Shown here: piece by piece, positions 26,826-36,185 of the stretch
How the letters are laid out: each line of letters starts with the position of its first letter
Numbering within the stretch: the first letter of the stretch is position 1
Assembly (NCBI RefSeq): GCF_947500765.1
Contig: NZ_CANMTH010000003.1
Span: forward strand, 62,001 to 126,000
Origin: an uncultured Formosa sp.
GTDB lineage: Bacteria > Bacteroidota > Bacteroidia > Flavobacteriales > Flavobacteriaceae
DNA: 64,000 bases
Reading direction: 5' to 3'
Notes under the pieces: generated by a model
What the model was told of the DNA's origin: nothing
The model's database searches: none
The model's input: the letters and a program-made list of their open reading frames with translations, nothing else
Translations under genes and position numbers: made by a program

Positions 26826-29213
26826 ATGATTAAAAATTATATTAAAATTGCATGGAGAAGTTTAAAGACCAATCGTCTGTTTTCGGCAGTGAATATTTTT
26901 GGACTTTCTATAGGTTTAGCAACCACATTACTACTTTTTGTATTCATACTGCATGAGCGTAGTTTTGATTCTATGTATGCTAATAAAGATCGCATTTTTC
27001 GAGTGCTTTTGCATACTACTGAAGAAGGCATAGAAACTTGGGCACAAGTACCATCTGCTTTAGGTCCAGAACTTACAGAACAGATTCCGAGCGCTGTTAA
27101 ATCTGGTAGACTATTAAAGAATGATTATGGAGGAAATGCTTTTATTAAAGCAGGAGATAACATTCTTGTAGAGCATAAATTATTTTGGATAGATCCTTCT
27201 ATATTGGATATGTTTGATGTGAAAACCCTCAGTGGAATAGGAGCAGAGGCACTAAATACTCCGAATAGTATATTACTATCTAAAAGTACTGCAGAGCGTT
27301 ATTTTGGAACAGAAAATCCTTTAGGGAAAACCTTAACTGTAGATAATAGAAATACGTTTGAGGTTAAAGGTATATTTGAAGATTTTCCAGAACATAGTTC
27401 CTTGAATTTTAATGCCGTTGTTCCTTTTATGATGCGGCAAGAAGCTAAAAATCCAAGTTGGGGAAATGCAAGTTTTGAGACTTTTGTTATGCTTAATTCC
27501 GATACGCCAAACCTTAAGGATATAGAAAAAAAGCTTCAACATATAATAGATGTTAATATAGAAAAAGAAGCACAATGGTATACGTTTTCACTTCAACCCT
27601 TGGAGCGTATTCATTTATATTCTTCCGCTTATACTGATAGTTATTTAGAGAATTATGGAGACATCAGTCAAATAAAGAATCTTACAATTTTAGGCATTAT
27701 AATTCTGATTATTGCGTGTATTAATTACATGAATTTAATTACGGCACGCTCTCAAAAAAAGGCAAAAGATGTTGGTGTAAATAAAACATTAGGAGCTTCA
27801 ACAAAACAATTGATTTTAAGGTTTTATGTAGAAACCGGACTTATTACTGCTATCGCCATGTTATTGGGCGGTTTTCTTACCCTATTAATACTGCCAACGT
27901 TTAATACTATTGTAGGCAGAACACTAGATATATCTTCTTTATTCTCTTTAGAAATAATTGTATTCTTATTTATTATTTGGTTGATAACAACTCTTATTTC
28001 AGGTTCTTATCCTGCATTGTATTTGTCTCGTTTTTCACCTAAAGACGCTTTAAAGCCATCTTCTAATAAAGGAATAATGGCGAGTTTTATTAGAAAAGGA
28101 TTAGTTGTGGTTCAGTTTTCTGCTTCCGTCGTTCTTATTGTGGCAGTACTTGTGGTGCGTGAGCAATTAGAATTTATTCAGAATAAAAACTTAGGATTTA
28201 ATCCAGAGCATGTGATGGCTATTTCAACAACAGCTGTTCCAAATTTTGCAACTAAAAATACACTTGTAAATGCTTTTAAGAAATTGCCAAATGTATCTCT
28301 TGTTTCTAAAGCACAAGGATATCCAACGGCTAGTGTGAGTTTAAATAGTATTTATAAGCCCAATAGTGATGTGGGTATGAGTGTAAATACCAATTTAGCA
28401 GAACGTAATATTGTAGACATTTTACAATTAAAATTATTAGCAGGTCAGCGGTTACCAACGTATAAACAAGATGGCGATTCGCTAGTAGAGGTGCTCATTA
28501 ATAAAACGGCAGTAGATTTTTTAGGATATACACCTGAAGAAGCAATTGGTAAAAAAGTGGAGACAAATCTTGGTAATAATAGCTATATCTATGGTGTGGT
28601 AGACGATTTTAATTTTGCATCGCTACACAAACCTATTGGTGCTTATGTGTTTCATAATGCGACTAACAGAGGGAACTATAATTTTTTATTAGTCAGATTT
28701 AAAAATGAAATATTAACTAAAACAGTTTCTGAATTTGAAAGCACTTTTAAAAGTATTGCTCCTAATTCTGCATTTCAATATTCCTTTGTAGATAAAAATT
28801 TAGAACACCTATATCAAAAAGAAAAACAGATGGCTACCGTTAGTCTGTTATTTTCAATTTTAGCCATAATAGTTGCTTGTCTAGGTTTGTTTGCATTAGC
28901 GGCGTATATGGCAGAACAACGTCAAAAAGAAATAGGAGTACGTAAAGTATTTGGCGCAAGTGTTCCAAAAATTGTACAACTGCTCTCCGTAGATTTTATG
29001 AAATTGATTTTGATTTCATTCGCAATAAGTTTTCCTATAGCCTTATACTTAATGAACAATTGGTTGCAGGATTTTGCATATCATATTAATATCAGTTGGA
29101 ATGTGTTTTTAATCGCTGGCGGATTAGCATTAATAGTTACCTTTTTTACGGTAAGTTATCAAGCTATAAAAGCCGCTATTGCCAACCCCATACAAAGTTT
29201 AAGAACAGAATAA
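26826..29213 (+). CDS. MacB-like ABC permease 5
   Basis: The 795-residue permease has motifs KKAKDVGVNKTLGASTKQ (FtsX 1, near 315) and QRQKEIGVRKVFGAS (FtsX 2, near 700), and ends NPIQSLRTE. In the first motif the usual RK reads NK, a small departure from the other four. It lies 12 bp after permease 4 and 17 bp before the second ATPase. The spacing supports a sub-operon of two permeases and one ATPase. Confidence 0.87.
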   Translation: MIKNYIKIAWRSLKTNRLFSAVNIFGLSIGLATTLLLFVFILHERSFDSMYANKDRIFRVLLHTTEEGIETWAQVPSALGPELTEQIPSAVKSGRLLKNDYGGNAFIKAGDNILVEHKLFWIDPSILDMFDVKTLSGIGAEALNTPNSILLSKSTAERYFGTENPLGKTLTVDNRNTFEVKGIFEDFPEHSSLNFNAVVPFMMRQEAKNPSWGNASFETFVMLNSDTPNLKDIEKKLQHIIDVNIEKEAQWYTFSLQPLERIHLYSSAYTDSYLENYGDISQIKNLTILGIIILIIACINYMNLITARSQKKAKDVGVNKTLGASTKQLILRFYVETGLITAIAMLLGGFLTLLILPTFNTIVGRTLDISSLFSLEIIVFLFIIWLITTLISGSYPALYLSRFSPKDALKPSSNKGIMASFIRKGLVVVQFSASVVLIVAVLVVREQLEFIQNKNLGFNPEHVMAISTTAVPNFATKNTLVNAFKKLPNVSLVSKAQGYPTASVSLNSIYKPNSDVGMSVNTNLAERNIVDILQLKLLAGQRLPTYKQDGDSLVEVLINKTAVDFLGYTPEEAIGKKVETNLGNNSYIYGVVDDFNFASLHKPIGAYVFHNATNRGNYNFLLVRFKNEILTKTVSEFESTFKSIAPNSAFQYSFVDKNLEHLYQKEKQMATVSLLFSILAIIVACLGLFALAAYMAEQRQKEIGVRKVFGASVPKIVQLLSVDFMKLILISFAISFPIALYLMNNWLQDFAYHINISWNVFLIAGGLALIVTFFTVSYQAIKAAIANPIQSLRTE

Positions 29214-29230
29214 ACAAAACAACAATCAAA

Positions 29231-29902
29231 ATGAAGAATACTCTATTAAGTTTAAACGAAGCCACAAGAACAGTTAATTCTGGAAGCAATAAAGTGTATT
29301 TACTAGATCAAATTAATCTGAATGTTGAAGAAGGCGAATTCATCTCACTTATGGGACCTTCGGGTTCTGGTAAATCTACCTTGTTAAACTGTATTGGGAT
29401 GTTAGATCATTTTACAGATGGAGGCTATACCTTTTTGGGAGAGCCTGTACATAGCATGAAAGAAAAAAACAGATCCAAATTGTATAAAGAGTATATCGGT
29501 TTTGTGTTTCAGGCTTATCATCTTATTGATGAATTAACGGTTTATGAAAACATTGAAACACCATTACTCTATAAAAATGTAAAATCTTCTGAACGCAAAG
29601 CGATGGTGGCAGATATGCTAGATCGTTTTAATATCGTTGGTAAAAAAGATTTATTCCCAATTCAATTAAGTGGAGGCCAACAACAATTGGTCGGCATTGC
29701 TAGAGCTTTAATCGGACAACCAAAATTGATTTTAGCAGACGAGCCAACAGGGAATTTAAACTCTAAGCAAAGTAAGGACATTATGGAATTGTTTGCTGAG
29801 TTAAATAAGGAAGGCGTTACCATAATTCAAGCCACACATTCTGAAAGTAATGCCGCTTATGGTTCGCGAATTATTAATCTGCTAGACGGAAAAATAGTAT
29901 AG
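29231..29902 (+). CDS. Second ABC ATP-binding protein, with altered C-loop and D-loop
   Basis: The start is the ATG at 29231 (223 residues); an in-frame extension back to 29096 overlaps permease 5 and has no family similarity. Walker A GPSGSGKST, the Q-loop FVFQAYHLIDEL, Walker B LILADEP and the H-loop QATHSES are intact. Two positions differ from the first ATPase: the signature reads LSGGQQQLVG instead of LSGGQQQRVA, and the D-loop reads GNLNS instead of GNLDS. These contacts shape the ATP sandwich, so this subunit may hydrolyse ATP poorly or act in a mixed dimer. It follows permeases 4 and 5 closely. Confidence 0.9.
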   Translation: MKNTLLSLNEATRTVNSGSNKVYLLDQINLNVEEGEFISLMGPSGSGKSTLLNCIGMLDHFTDGGYTFLGEPVHSMKEKNRSKLYKEYIGFVFQAYHLIDELTVYENIETPLLYKNVKSSERKAMVADMLDRFNIVGKKDLFPIQLSGGQQQLVGIARALIGQPKLILADEPTGNLNSKQSKDIMELFAELNKEGVTIIQATHSESNAAYGSRIINLLDGKIV

Positions 29903-29969
29903 GTCTATAATAACATTTTCAAAATTGTTCCCCTTGATGGAATTTTAGGGGTGTTCTAAAAAACAAATC

Positions 29970-31385
29970 ATGATACATAAACTTGTAATACTAATTATTC
30001 TTTATTTAATCAGTTGGGCAGGATTTGCTCAAAAAACATATACGTTAGACGACTGTATTGCTATTGCTTTAGAACACAATCTCGATTTAAAATCTACCCA
30101 TTTACAAGCCAATTCTGCTAAAGTAAATTATAAACAATCTAAAGCTAATTTATTACCAAGTCTAAATGGAGATTTTAATTTGGGTGTTAATGATGGTCGA
30201 AGTATAGACCCATTTACTAACGATTATATAGACCAAGAGTTAACATATTCTAATTTAGGTTTAAGTTTAGATATGACTATTTTTAATGGTTTCCGGTTAT
30301 TGAATTCTGCCAAACAGAATCGTTTAAATGCGCAAGCATCAGAATTAGAAACGGAAGCAGAGCGACAAGATTTAATATTAAATGTTACTCTAGCCTATTT
30401 ACAAGTTTTAAATGCTAAAGATGTTTTAGATCTAGCACATACACGATTAGAAACAACAACACAGCAGCTTCAAATTCAAAAAGGATTTTTTGAAAGTGAA
30501 TCTGGAAATCCTGCAGATTATGCCGATATTTTAGGACAAATAGCTAATGATGAAACAAGTATTTTAGTTTCCGAGAGTAGTTTAAATAGTGCGAAATTAA
30601 GTTTAATGATATTATTAAATTTAGAAACAAGTATTAATGTCGATGCAGAAAGTCTGATTCTAGGTTTTGAACCATATACATTATCTGTAGATGCCGTTTA
30701 TAGAGAATCACTTCAAAATTTAGCCACATTTAAAGCTAAAGATTTACGTATTGAGGCCGCAAAAAAAGGTGTGAGTGTAGCTAAATCTCAGTTTACACCA
30801 GAAGTGTCTTTTTTTGGAGGCGTGTATACCAACCATTCTAGTGCTGCAGAATTTTATACCTCTACCGGTACAAGTTTGATTGAAACGGGAGATTTTGTAA
30901 CGGTAGAAGGACAAGATTTGCCAGTAATTACAGAAGAAACGTCTTTCGTTTCTAAAACGATTAGTTATCGAGACCAGTTAGATAATAATTTAAATACAGC
31001 TGTAGGAATTGCTGTTAGTGTTCCTCTTTTTAATGGGTTTAAAGCAAAAAATAATGTGGCTTTAGAAAAAATTAAAGTTGAAGAATCTATTATAGAATTA
31101 GAACGTACGCATGTTTCTATTAAAAATGCAATTACTCAAGTGTATTTTGATATGGAAGCCGCTTATAAGCGTTATCAAAGTTTAGAAAAACAAGTGGAAG
31201 CCTATCAAGAATCCTATCGTATTAATGATATTAGGTTTAAAAATGGGGTGTCTAATTTCTTAAATTATATAACCAGTAAGAACAATTTAGACAATGCTAA
31301 AGTGAACCTTGCCAATGCAAAATATGAATATATATTGCGCGTTAAAGTTTTAGATTATTATAGAGGACATAGTGTGTTGAATTAA
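29970..31385 (+). CDS. TolC-family outer membrane efflux protein
   Basis: The 471-residue protein has a signal peptide (residues 1-20, ending GFAQ) and two outer membrane efflux protein repeats: long alpha-helical hairpins with DDCIAIALEHNLDLK near the start and a matching second half with VPLFNGFKAKNN (first half TIFNGFRLLNS). Such proteins form trimeric channels that join an HlyD-type adaptor to the outside. It is the last gene of the locus, 67 bp after the second ATPase, and the only outer membrane factor here. A weak 5-bp stem (CCCCT/AGGGG) lies in the gap upstream. Confidence 0.92.
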   Translation: MIHKLVILIILYLISWAGFAQKTYTLDDCIAIALEHNLDLKSTHLQANSAKVNYKQSKANLLPSLNGDFNLGVNDGRSIDPFTNDYIDQELTYSNLGLSLDMTIFNGFRLLNSAKQNRLNAQASELETEAERQDLILNVTLAYLQVLNAKDVLDLAHTRLETTTQQLQIQKGFFESESGNPADYADILGQIANDETSILVSESSLNSAKLSLMILLNLETSINVDAESLILGFEPYTLSVDAVYRESLQNLATFKAKDLRIEAAKKGVSVAKSQFTPEVSFFGGVYTNHSSAAEFYTSTGTSLIETGDFVTVEGQDLPVITEETSFVSKTISYRDQLDNNLNTAVGIAVSVPLFNGFKAKNNVALEKIKVEESIIELERTHVSIKNAITQVYFDMEAAYKRYQSLEKQVEAYQESYRINDIRFKNGVSNFLNYITSKNNLDNAKVNLANAKYEYILRVKVLDYYRGHSVLN

Positions 31386-31460
31386 TTTTTTATTCTGTAT
31401 AAGTATTTAAAATCAGGAGATTGTAACAGTGTACTGAAGGTTAGAATGTATAATATGTTC

Positions 31461-31940
31461 TTATTTAGGTTTCAATATTTCAAGTAATTCACTAGAAGTA
31501 TAATATTCAAAGACACGATTTTGTACAGTAAAATCTTGATTTAAAATAATAGTGGCTGGTAGAGAAAAAGGAAATCCCTCTCTAGAAGCTAGTAAGAGAG
31601 GAATTTCATGTATACCGTTACGTTGGGTAAGGGATTGTTTATTTGTAAATGTTACATTATCAAATACAATTGTATCTTGAGTTTCTACGTCCATTTTTAC
31701 GGCATAATAATTAGTATTAATGATTTTTATAACAGTTGGTTTTGTAAAAATCTGGCGTGTTATCTTTTTGCAATACGCACACCATTTGGCATGAAAAAAG
31801 ATAAAAATAGGTTTAGGGTTTTCTTTTAAGGCAATTTCTAATTCAGGAAAAGTTTTCCAATGAATCTCATCGTTATTTTGGGCTTTTATACCGTAATATT
31901 CTCCGAAAAAAATAAATATAAAAAGTAGAAATTTCATCAT
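31461..31940 (-). CDS. Periplasmic thioredoxin-like protein
   Basis: The 159-residue protein has a signal peptide (residues 1-20, ending GIKAQ) and a thioredoxin fold of the thioredoxin_7/DUF255 type. The active site is CAYC in FHAKWCAYCKKITRQIF (about 49-65), and the conserved cis-proline lies in PATIILN near 132. It is likely a thiol reductase or oxidase in the periplasm. The gene starts 12 bp after the TonB-dependent receptor on the same strand, so it is co-transcribed. It may keep cysteines of the receptor (a CxxC lies in its plug) or a bound metal in the right redox state. Substrate unknown. Confidence 0.85.
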   Translation of the reverse strand: MMKFLLFIFIFFGEYYGIKAQNNDEIHWKTFPELEIALKENPKPIFIFFHAKWCAYCKKITRQIFTKPTVIKIINTNYYAVKMDVETQDTIVFDNVTFTNKQSLTQRNGIHEIPLLLASREGFPFSLPATIILNQDFTVQNRVFEYYTSSELLEILKPK

Positions 31941-31952
31941 TGTATATTTGTT

Positions 31953-34307
31953 TTAAAAATCACCAAACTTGAAGCCAATAAAGATTGTTCTCGGTCTGTT
32001 TGGACCATAAATAAAAGTAGAATCACGTCCCGCACCAGCATCAAAATCATCTTGATAACTATTTAAAATATTCTGTATACCACCACTTATTTCGACATGA
32101 AAAGTGTTTATTGGATCAAAGTGATAGGTTAATTTTGTAGTCATATCAAAAAAAGCATCAGAATCTACAAGATCTACAAATCCAGAATCACTTATAACAT
32201 GAGGCACTATCATTGATCCGGTATAACTACCCGTGACATCTAATCTTAAATCCTTAATAATTTCCCAATTAGAATTCACGAATCCATAAACGTTAGGTGA
32301 GCGTGCAAATTCATTTAAAATTACATCTTCTTCTCCTGGGTAACTTCCATCAGCTTCAAAAAACACTTGGTCTTCTTTATATATTGATTTTTGAAAGGTT
32401 ACACCTGCTTGAAAAAACAATGATGAACTAGGCGAAACACTTAATTCTATATTGGTTCCGGTTACATAAGCGCCCTCTCCATTTCGTGATTCTTCTAAAA
32501 TAGAACCATTAGATAAAGGAGTTCCTGTGCTTACAATGGTAAAAGGATTTTGTAGTGTGGTATAAAAACCTTCGACTAGAAAATTAGTTTGCGTTTTATT
32601 AAAATCTTTTGTAAAATTAAACGATGCGGTATAGGCATTCGAAAATTCACTTTCCAGATCATCGGAAAGGATGACAAAACTTTGCTCGCCACCTACAGAT
32701 GCAATATGAAGATCTTCATTAAAAGCCTGTGGTGCACGGAAGCCTCTAGCATAACCACCTCTAAATTGAAGGGCTTTGTTAATATCGTATAGAATGGTTA
32801 ATCGCGGACTTAATACAGTCTCAGTTACATCAGAAGACCGTTCGATATCTTCTATGGTATAATACCCATCTACATCTACATGATCCAGTCTAGCACCTAC
32901 TAATGCCGTAAAACGTTCTGTGGGTTTCCATTCATATTGACCATAAAGCCCATAATTATTAACTTTTTGGTCTACCAAACGATTATATCCAGTGATAATG
33001 TCTTTGGTATCATTTAGTTGGTATTCTAGTCCAGTGGTAAGGACATCTTTATTTTTAAAGTGATGCGTGAATTTTGTTCCCGCAACAAAAGCAACATCTT
33101 TAGTTGTACCAAAGGCATTATTTGCTGCTGTAGAATCTGCTGCGGTTCGTCCGCCTCCTAATCCGCCATAATAACTATTGCGATTTGTATGTTGTACAGA
33201 TGTATAGGCACTTAAAGAATTAGTACGCGCTTCGTTAAATAATTCGTAATCTATGCCTGTGAAAATAGTATTATGATCTAGTTGTTCGGTAACATCTGTA
33301 AATTGAGGAGAAAGGTCTAATCGGTCACCACCACGTCTAAATTCTTTAATTGCTGTAAAATCTACTCCAATTCTACTATTGTTATTGGGTTTTATAAATG
33401 CTTTTGCTCCAAGAGAATTGTTGGTTAGTTTAGTAATCTCACTAAAGCCATCGTCGTTAGCATCGTAAGCATCTCTATTGCGGTACATACCATAAACGGT
33501 GATACCGGTAGTTAAATCTTCATTAACTATAGATGCATTCATGTTAACGCTGCGGTCTGGTGTTTTTTCATCAATAAGCCCTAGATTAGAGCTTATCTCC
33601 CAAGTGTTATTTACAGGTTCTTTTGTAATTATGTTAACTGTACCTGCAATAGCATTAGAACCAAAGAGGGCAGAACCGCCACTTCGTACCACTTCTACAC
33701 GGTCTATAATGCTTACCGGAATTTGTTCTAATCCGTATACACCGTTAAGCGCACTAAAAACAGGACGGCTATTTACCAATATTTGTGTGTATTGTCCTTC
33801 TAGTCCATTAAGGCGGACTTGTGTGAACCCACAGTTTTGACAGTTTGTTTCTACACGAACCCCTGGTTGGTAGTTTAATCCGTCTGCTAAAGAAATGGAT
33901 TGTGTAGCTCTAAATAGTTTTGGGCTTAACACATTTACAATTACGGGAGCTTCTTTTTTGCTAATTCGGTTTCTTGTCGCACTCACAACTACTTGGTCTA
34001 AACCTAAAGCGTCTTCGGTGATATTAAAATTTATGGTTTGATTGACACCAGATTTTACTACCACCTTTTTATTTTGAGTACGATAGCCTTGATATTGTAC
34101 TATAATGGTAATTTCTCCTTCAGGAACTGTTAAAGTGTATTTGCCATTAACATCGGCATCGATACCTTGTGTTCCAGATTTTACATAAATACTTGCAAAT
34201 GCAATTGGTTTGCCTTCAGAAGAAATAGTTCCTGAAATGGTGGAGTTTGTTTGTTGTGCCGTGACGACAAAACTTATCAAAAAAATAAAGTAAAGTACTT
34301 TTTTCAT
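31953..34307 (-). CDS. TonB-dependent outer membrane receptor with carboxypeptidase-regulatory-like domain
   Basis: The 784-residue receptor has a signal peptide (1-17) and an N-terminal carboxypeptidase-D regulatory-like domain (about 22-105, TISGTISSEGKPIAFASIYV). A plug domain follows (about 115-225, with VRLNGLEGQYTQILVNSRPVF and GGSALFGSNAIAGTVNIIT), and then a 22-strand-type barrel. The plug contains an NCQNCG cysteine pair. Ligand class cannot be read from sequence, but the COG4771-like plug and the putative DtxR/MntR-type box upstream point to a metal complex (iron, heme or similar). A thioredoxin-like gene follows in the same operon. Confidence 0.9.
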   Translation of the reverse strand: MKKVLYFIFLISFVVTAQQTNSTISGTISSEGKPIAFASIYVKSGTQGIDADVNGKYTLTVPEGEITIIVQYQGYRTQNKKVVVKSGVNQTINFNITEDALGLDQVVVSATRNRISKKEAPVIVNVLSPKLFRATQSISLADGLNYQPGVRVETNCQNCGFTQVRLNGLEGQYTQILVNSRPVFSALNGVYGLEQIPVSIIDRVEVVRSGGSALFGSNAIAGTVNIITKEPVNNTWEISSNLGLIDEKTPDRSVNMNASIVNEDLTTGITVYGMYRNRDAYDANDDGFSEITKLTNNSLGAKAFIKPNNNSRIGVDFTAIKEFRRGGDRLDLSPQFTDVTEQLDHNTIFTGIDYELFNEARTNSLSAYTSVQHTNRNSYYGGLGGGRTAADSTAANNAFGTTKDVAFVAGTKFTHHFKNKDVLTTGLEYQLNDTKDIITGYNRLVDQKVNNYGLYGQYEWKPTERFTALVGARLDHVDVDGYYTIEDIERSSDVTETVLSPRLTILYDINKALQFRGGYARGFRAPQAFNEDLHIASVGGEQSFVILSDDLESEFSNAYTASFNFTKDFNKTQTNFLVEGFYTTLQNPFTIVSTGTPLSNGSILEESRNGEGAYVTGTNIELSVSPSSSLFFQAGVTFQKSIYKEDQVFFEADGSYPGEEDVILNEFARSPNVYGFVNSNWEIIKDLRLDVTGSYTGSMIVPHVISDSGFVDLVDSDAFFDMTTKLTYHFDPINTFHVEISGGIQNILNSYQDDFDAGAGRDSTFIYGPNRPRTIFIGFKFGDF

Positions 34308-34342
34308 TATTTCTAAATATATTTATTTGGTTAGCTAATTAA

Positions 34343-34361
34343 TTAATTTAGTCTAATCTAA
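34343..34361 (-). promoter_or_regulatory. Putative DtxR/MntR-type operator upstream of the TonB receptor
   Basis: The 14-mer TTAGTCTAATCTAA (34348-34361) lies about 40-54 bp upstream of the receptor start. Against the 19-bp DtxR/IdeR consensus (TWAGGTTAGSCTAACCTWA) the stretch 34343-34361 agrees at about 15 positions by my count, including the TTAG-N-CTAA core. It is embedded in AT-rich inverted arms (TTAATTAATT on one side, AATTAATTAA on the other). This would allow repression by a metal-loaded DtxR-family protein. The flanking AT-richness raises the chance of a random match. Confidence 0.45.
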
Positions 34362-34558
34362 TAATTAATTAAGTACTATGAAATATATTTTTACGTTTTG
34401 TTTAAAAATGATATTTGCGTGATCTGAAAAAATATTTAAAAGGATATTTTATTTGGAACAAGGCTAGGGGGGATTATAGAGTTGCCTTTCTGAATTATTA
34501 TAAACAGAAATCGCATTTTTTGTAGAGATGGATATGTTGTTAATACATTATAAATAAA

Positions 34559-34598
34559 AAACAGAAGGCTATTCTTTTTTTAGAATAACCTTCTGTTT
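34559..34598. terminator. Strong bidirectional hairpin terminator
   Basis: A 17-bp stem with one mismatch (34559-34575 with 34582-34598) encloses a 6-T loop and is flanked by A-runs and T-runs. It lies 54 bp after the stop of the DUF1566 lipoprotein gene on the minus strand, which it should terminate. The remainder of the 345-bp gap up to 34307 holds the receptor's upstream region and no gene. Confidence 0.8.
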
Positions 34599-34652
34599 TA
34601 GTTAAAAAATATATAGATATGGGTGATAAGAAATATGAATATTCTTCTTTTT

Positions 34653-36185
34653 TTACATGGGTAACTTTAATGTATCTAATAAATCTTGGGCTTGAGCTTC
34701 GGTAATAATAATATCATTTTTTGCAAAATTAGCGACAAGATCTGTTGTACTTGGAGCAGGAGGTCCTGCAACTATAGTTACTAATTTTTCTAATGTCACC
34801 GTTATTCCAATTGTTTCAAGATATTTCACTCCAGGAGTAAAATTGGGGCTTCCGGGTGCATCATTTTCTTCAGGTTTTCCACCTGCTTCTTGCTGACCTC
34901 TTCTTGGTTGTCTACCATGATTTGTAATACCTTCAGGAAAAGAAACTACACGATCTGGATTAATACTATTAGAATCTCCATTTGGTGTTTTTGTTACATT
35001 ACCACCACGAACTAAACGGACATGATGATAGAAGACTTCTATACCTGAGTGGTCAGAAACTTCTTCAGATTTAGTATCAAATACTATAGCTCCCGCACCA
35101 TGTAAATCGTTCCCTTCCATGTCTACACAATATCCTGCAGAAAGAATCCAAGCGTATGTATATCCGGGGATAAAAGCGTCTTCTTCAGGATTAGTTTCAG
35201 CAGATTCATTATGAAACGCATCAATATAAGGATTGGTTGTACTTGACCAGTAGAACGGATAATCGGTCTGACCTTTTATGTTTTTTAGTTTACTAAGGTT
35301 GAATACGGTGGTATCCATAGCAGGAAATACTCCCGAATAATCTGCAATACTTTGTAATTCTTTAGCATTAGGTAAACGCCAATCGTTATAGCCTGCAACA
35401 GTAGCATTTTCGGCATATGCTAGAGCTTTTTTCCAGTTTATGGCTTCCCCATTATCATTTTTAGACCACATTAAGCCCGTAGCTTTATCGCTAACAGTTT
35501 CGTCTCCATTATCAACAAATTTATTAATGCCATAGGTTTTGTTTCCACGTACGGCACGTACAAACCGATTTCCACTCATGGCTTTAATATGTCCGGTCCA
35601 ATCGTTTACAATAAACGCAGGTTCTCCTTCTAATTGTTGGTTTTGATATTCATCTTTTACTAAATAACGATTACTGGTCCATGAATGGTGTTGATTTTGT
35701 TCGCTACCGTCTCCAACTAAGTGAAAATAGTCTGTGTCAATCCATGGCCATCCTTGAGAAAAGTCTCTAATAGACCATAATTCTTTTACAGTGGGTAAAC
35801 GCCAATCGTTATAGCCACCAGTTGTAAGTGTATCGCAATATTTTGAAGCTTCAGACCAAGACATTGCTTTTCTAGACACTTCTTGTGTCCAAATTAAGCC
35901 CGTAACATTATCTGTAATAACACCATTTTTACTATCTGTGTAGCTAGGTGTATTCCCTGTATATTGTGCATCTTGTCCATAGAATGCTTCACCTGCTTTG
36001 GGCGCCTCTATTTTATTATAATTATCATAAGTAAATCCTTGCTTTGTGTCTACAATCGGATAAGTAAGATCTGTGGTAGTACTAATTTCACTTTTGCAAC
36101 TCACAAAAAGTAAAACGCTATACATTAAAATAAAATACTTAAAAAATTTTAATGTTAGTCCTAATTTCATAATTGGATATTTCAT
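34653..36185 (-). CDS. Lipoprotein with two DUF1566 (Lcl-type) domains
   Basis: The 510-residue protein starts with a lipoprotein signal ending LLFVSC (cysteine near residue 30). The internal ATG at residue 6 gives an equally good signal, so the exact start is uncertain. It holds two DUF1566 copies with the shared blocks VTGLIWTQE...GGYNDWRLPTVKELWSI (about 95-150) and ATGLMWSKN...AGYNDWRLPNAKELQSI (about 235-285). The C-terminal 110 residues are low-complexity Pro/Gly/Asn, then a helical EAQAQDLLDTLKLPM tail. DUF1566 resembles the FGE/Lcl surface fold found in adhesins. It is probably at the cell surface; function is not established. Flanking terminators make it monocistronic. Confidence 0.8.
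   Translation of the reverse strand: MKYPIMKLGLTLKFFKYFILMYSVLLFVSCKSEISTTTDLTYPIVDTKQGFTYDNYNKIEAPKAGEAFYGQDAQYTGNTPSYTDSKNGVITDNVTGLIWTQEVSRKAMSWSEASKYCDTLTTGGYNDWRLPTVKELWSIRDFSQGWPWIDTDYFHLVGDGSEQNQHHSWTSNRYLVKDEYQNQQLEGEPAFIVNDWTGHIKAMSGNRFVRAVRGNKTYGINKFVDNGDETVSDKATGLMWSKNDNGEAINWKKALAYAENATVAGYNDWRLPNAKELQSIADYSGVFPAMDTTVFNLSKLKNIKGQTDYPFYWSSTTNPYIDAFHNESAETNPEEDAFIPGYTYAWILSAGYCVDMEGNDLHGAGAIVFDTKSEEVSDHSGIEVFYHHVRLVRGGNVTKTPNGDSNSINPDRVVSFPEGITNHGRQPRRGQQEAGGKPEENDAPGSPNFTPGVKYLETIGITVTLEKLVTIVAGPPAPSTTDLVANFAKNDIIITEAQAQDLLDTLKLPM

Noticed and set aside
29096..29230. Upstream start of the second ATPase inside permease 5
   Set aside because: The extension overlaps permease 5 by more than 100 bp and shows no ABC ATPase similarity; the ATG at 29231 matches family length.
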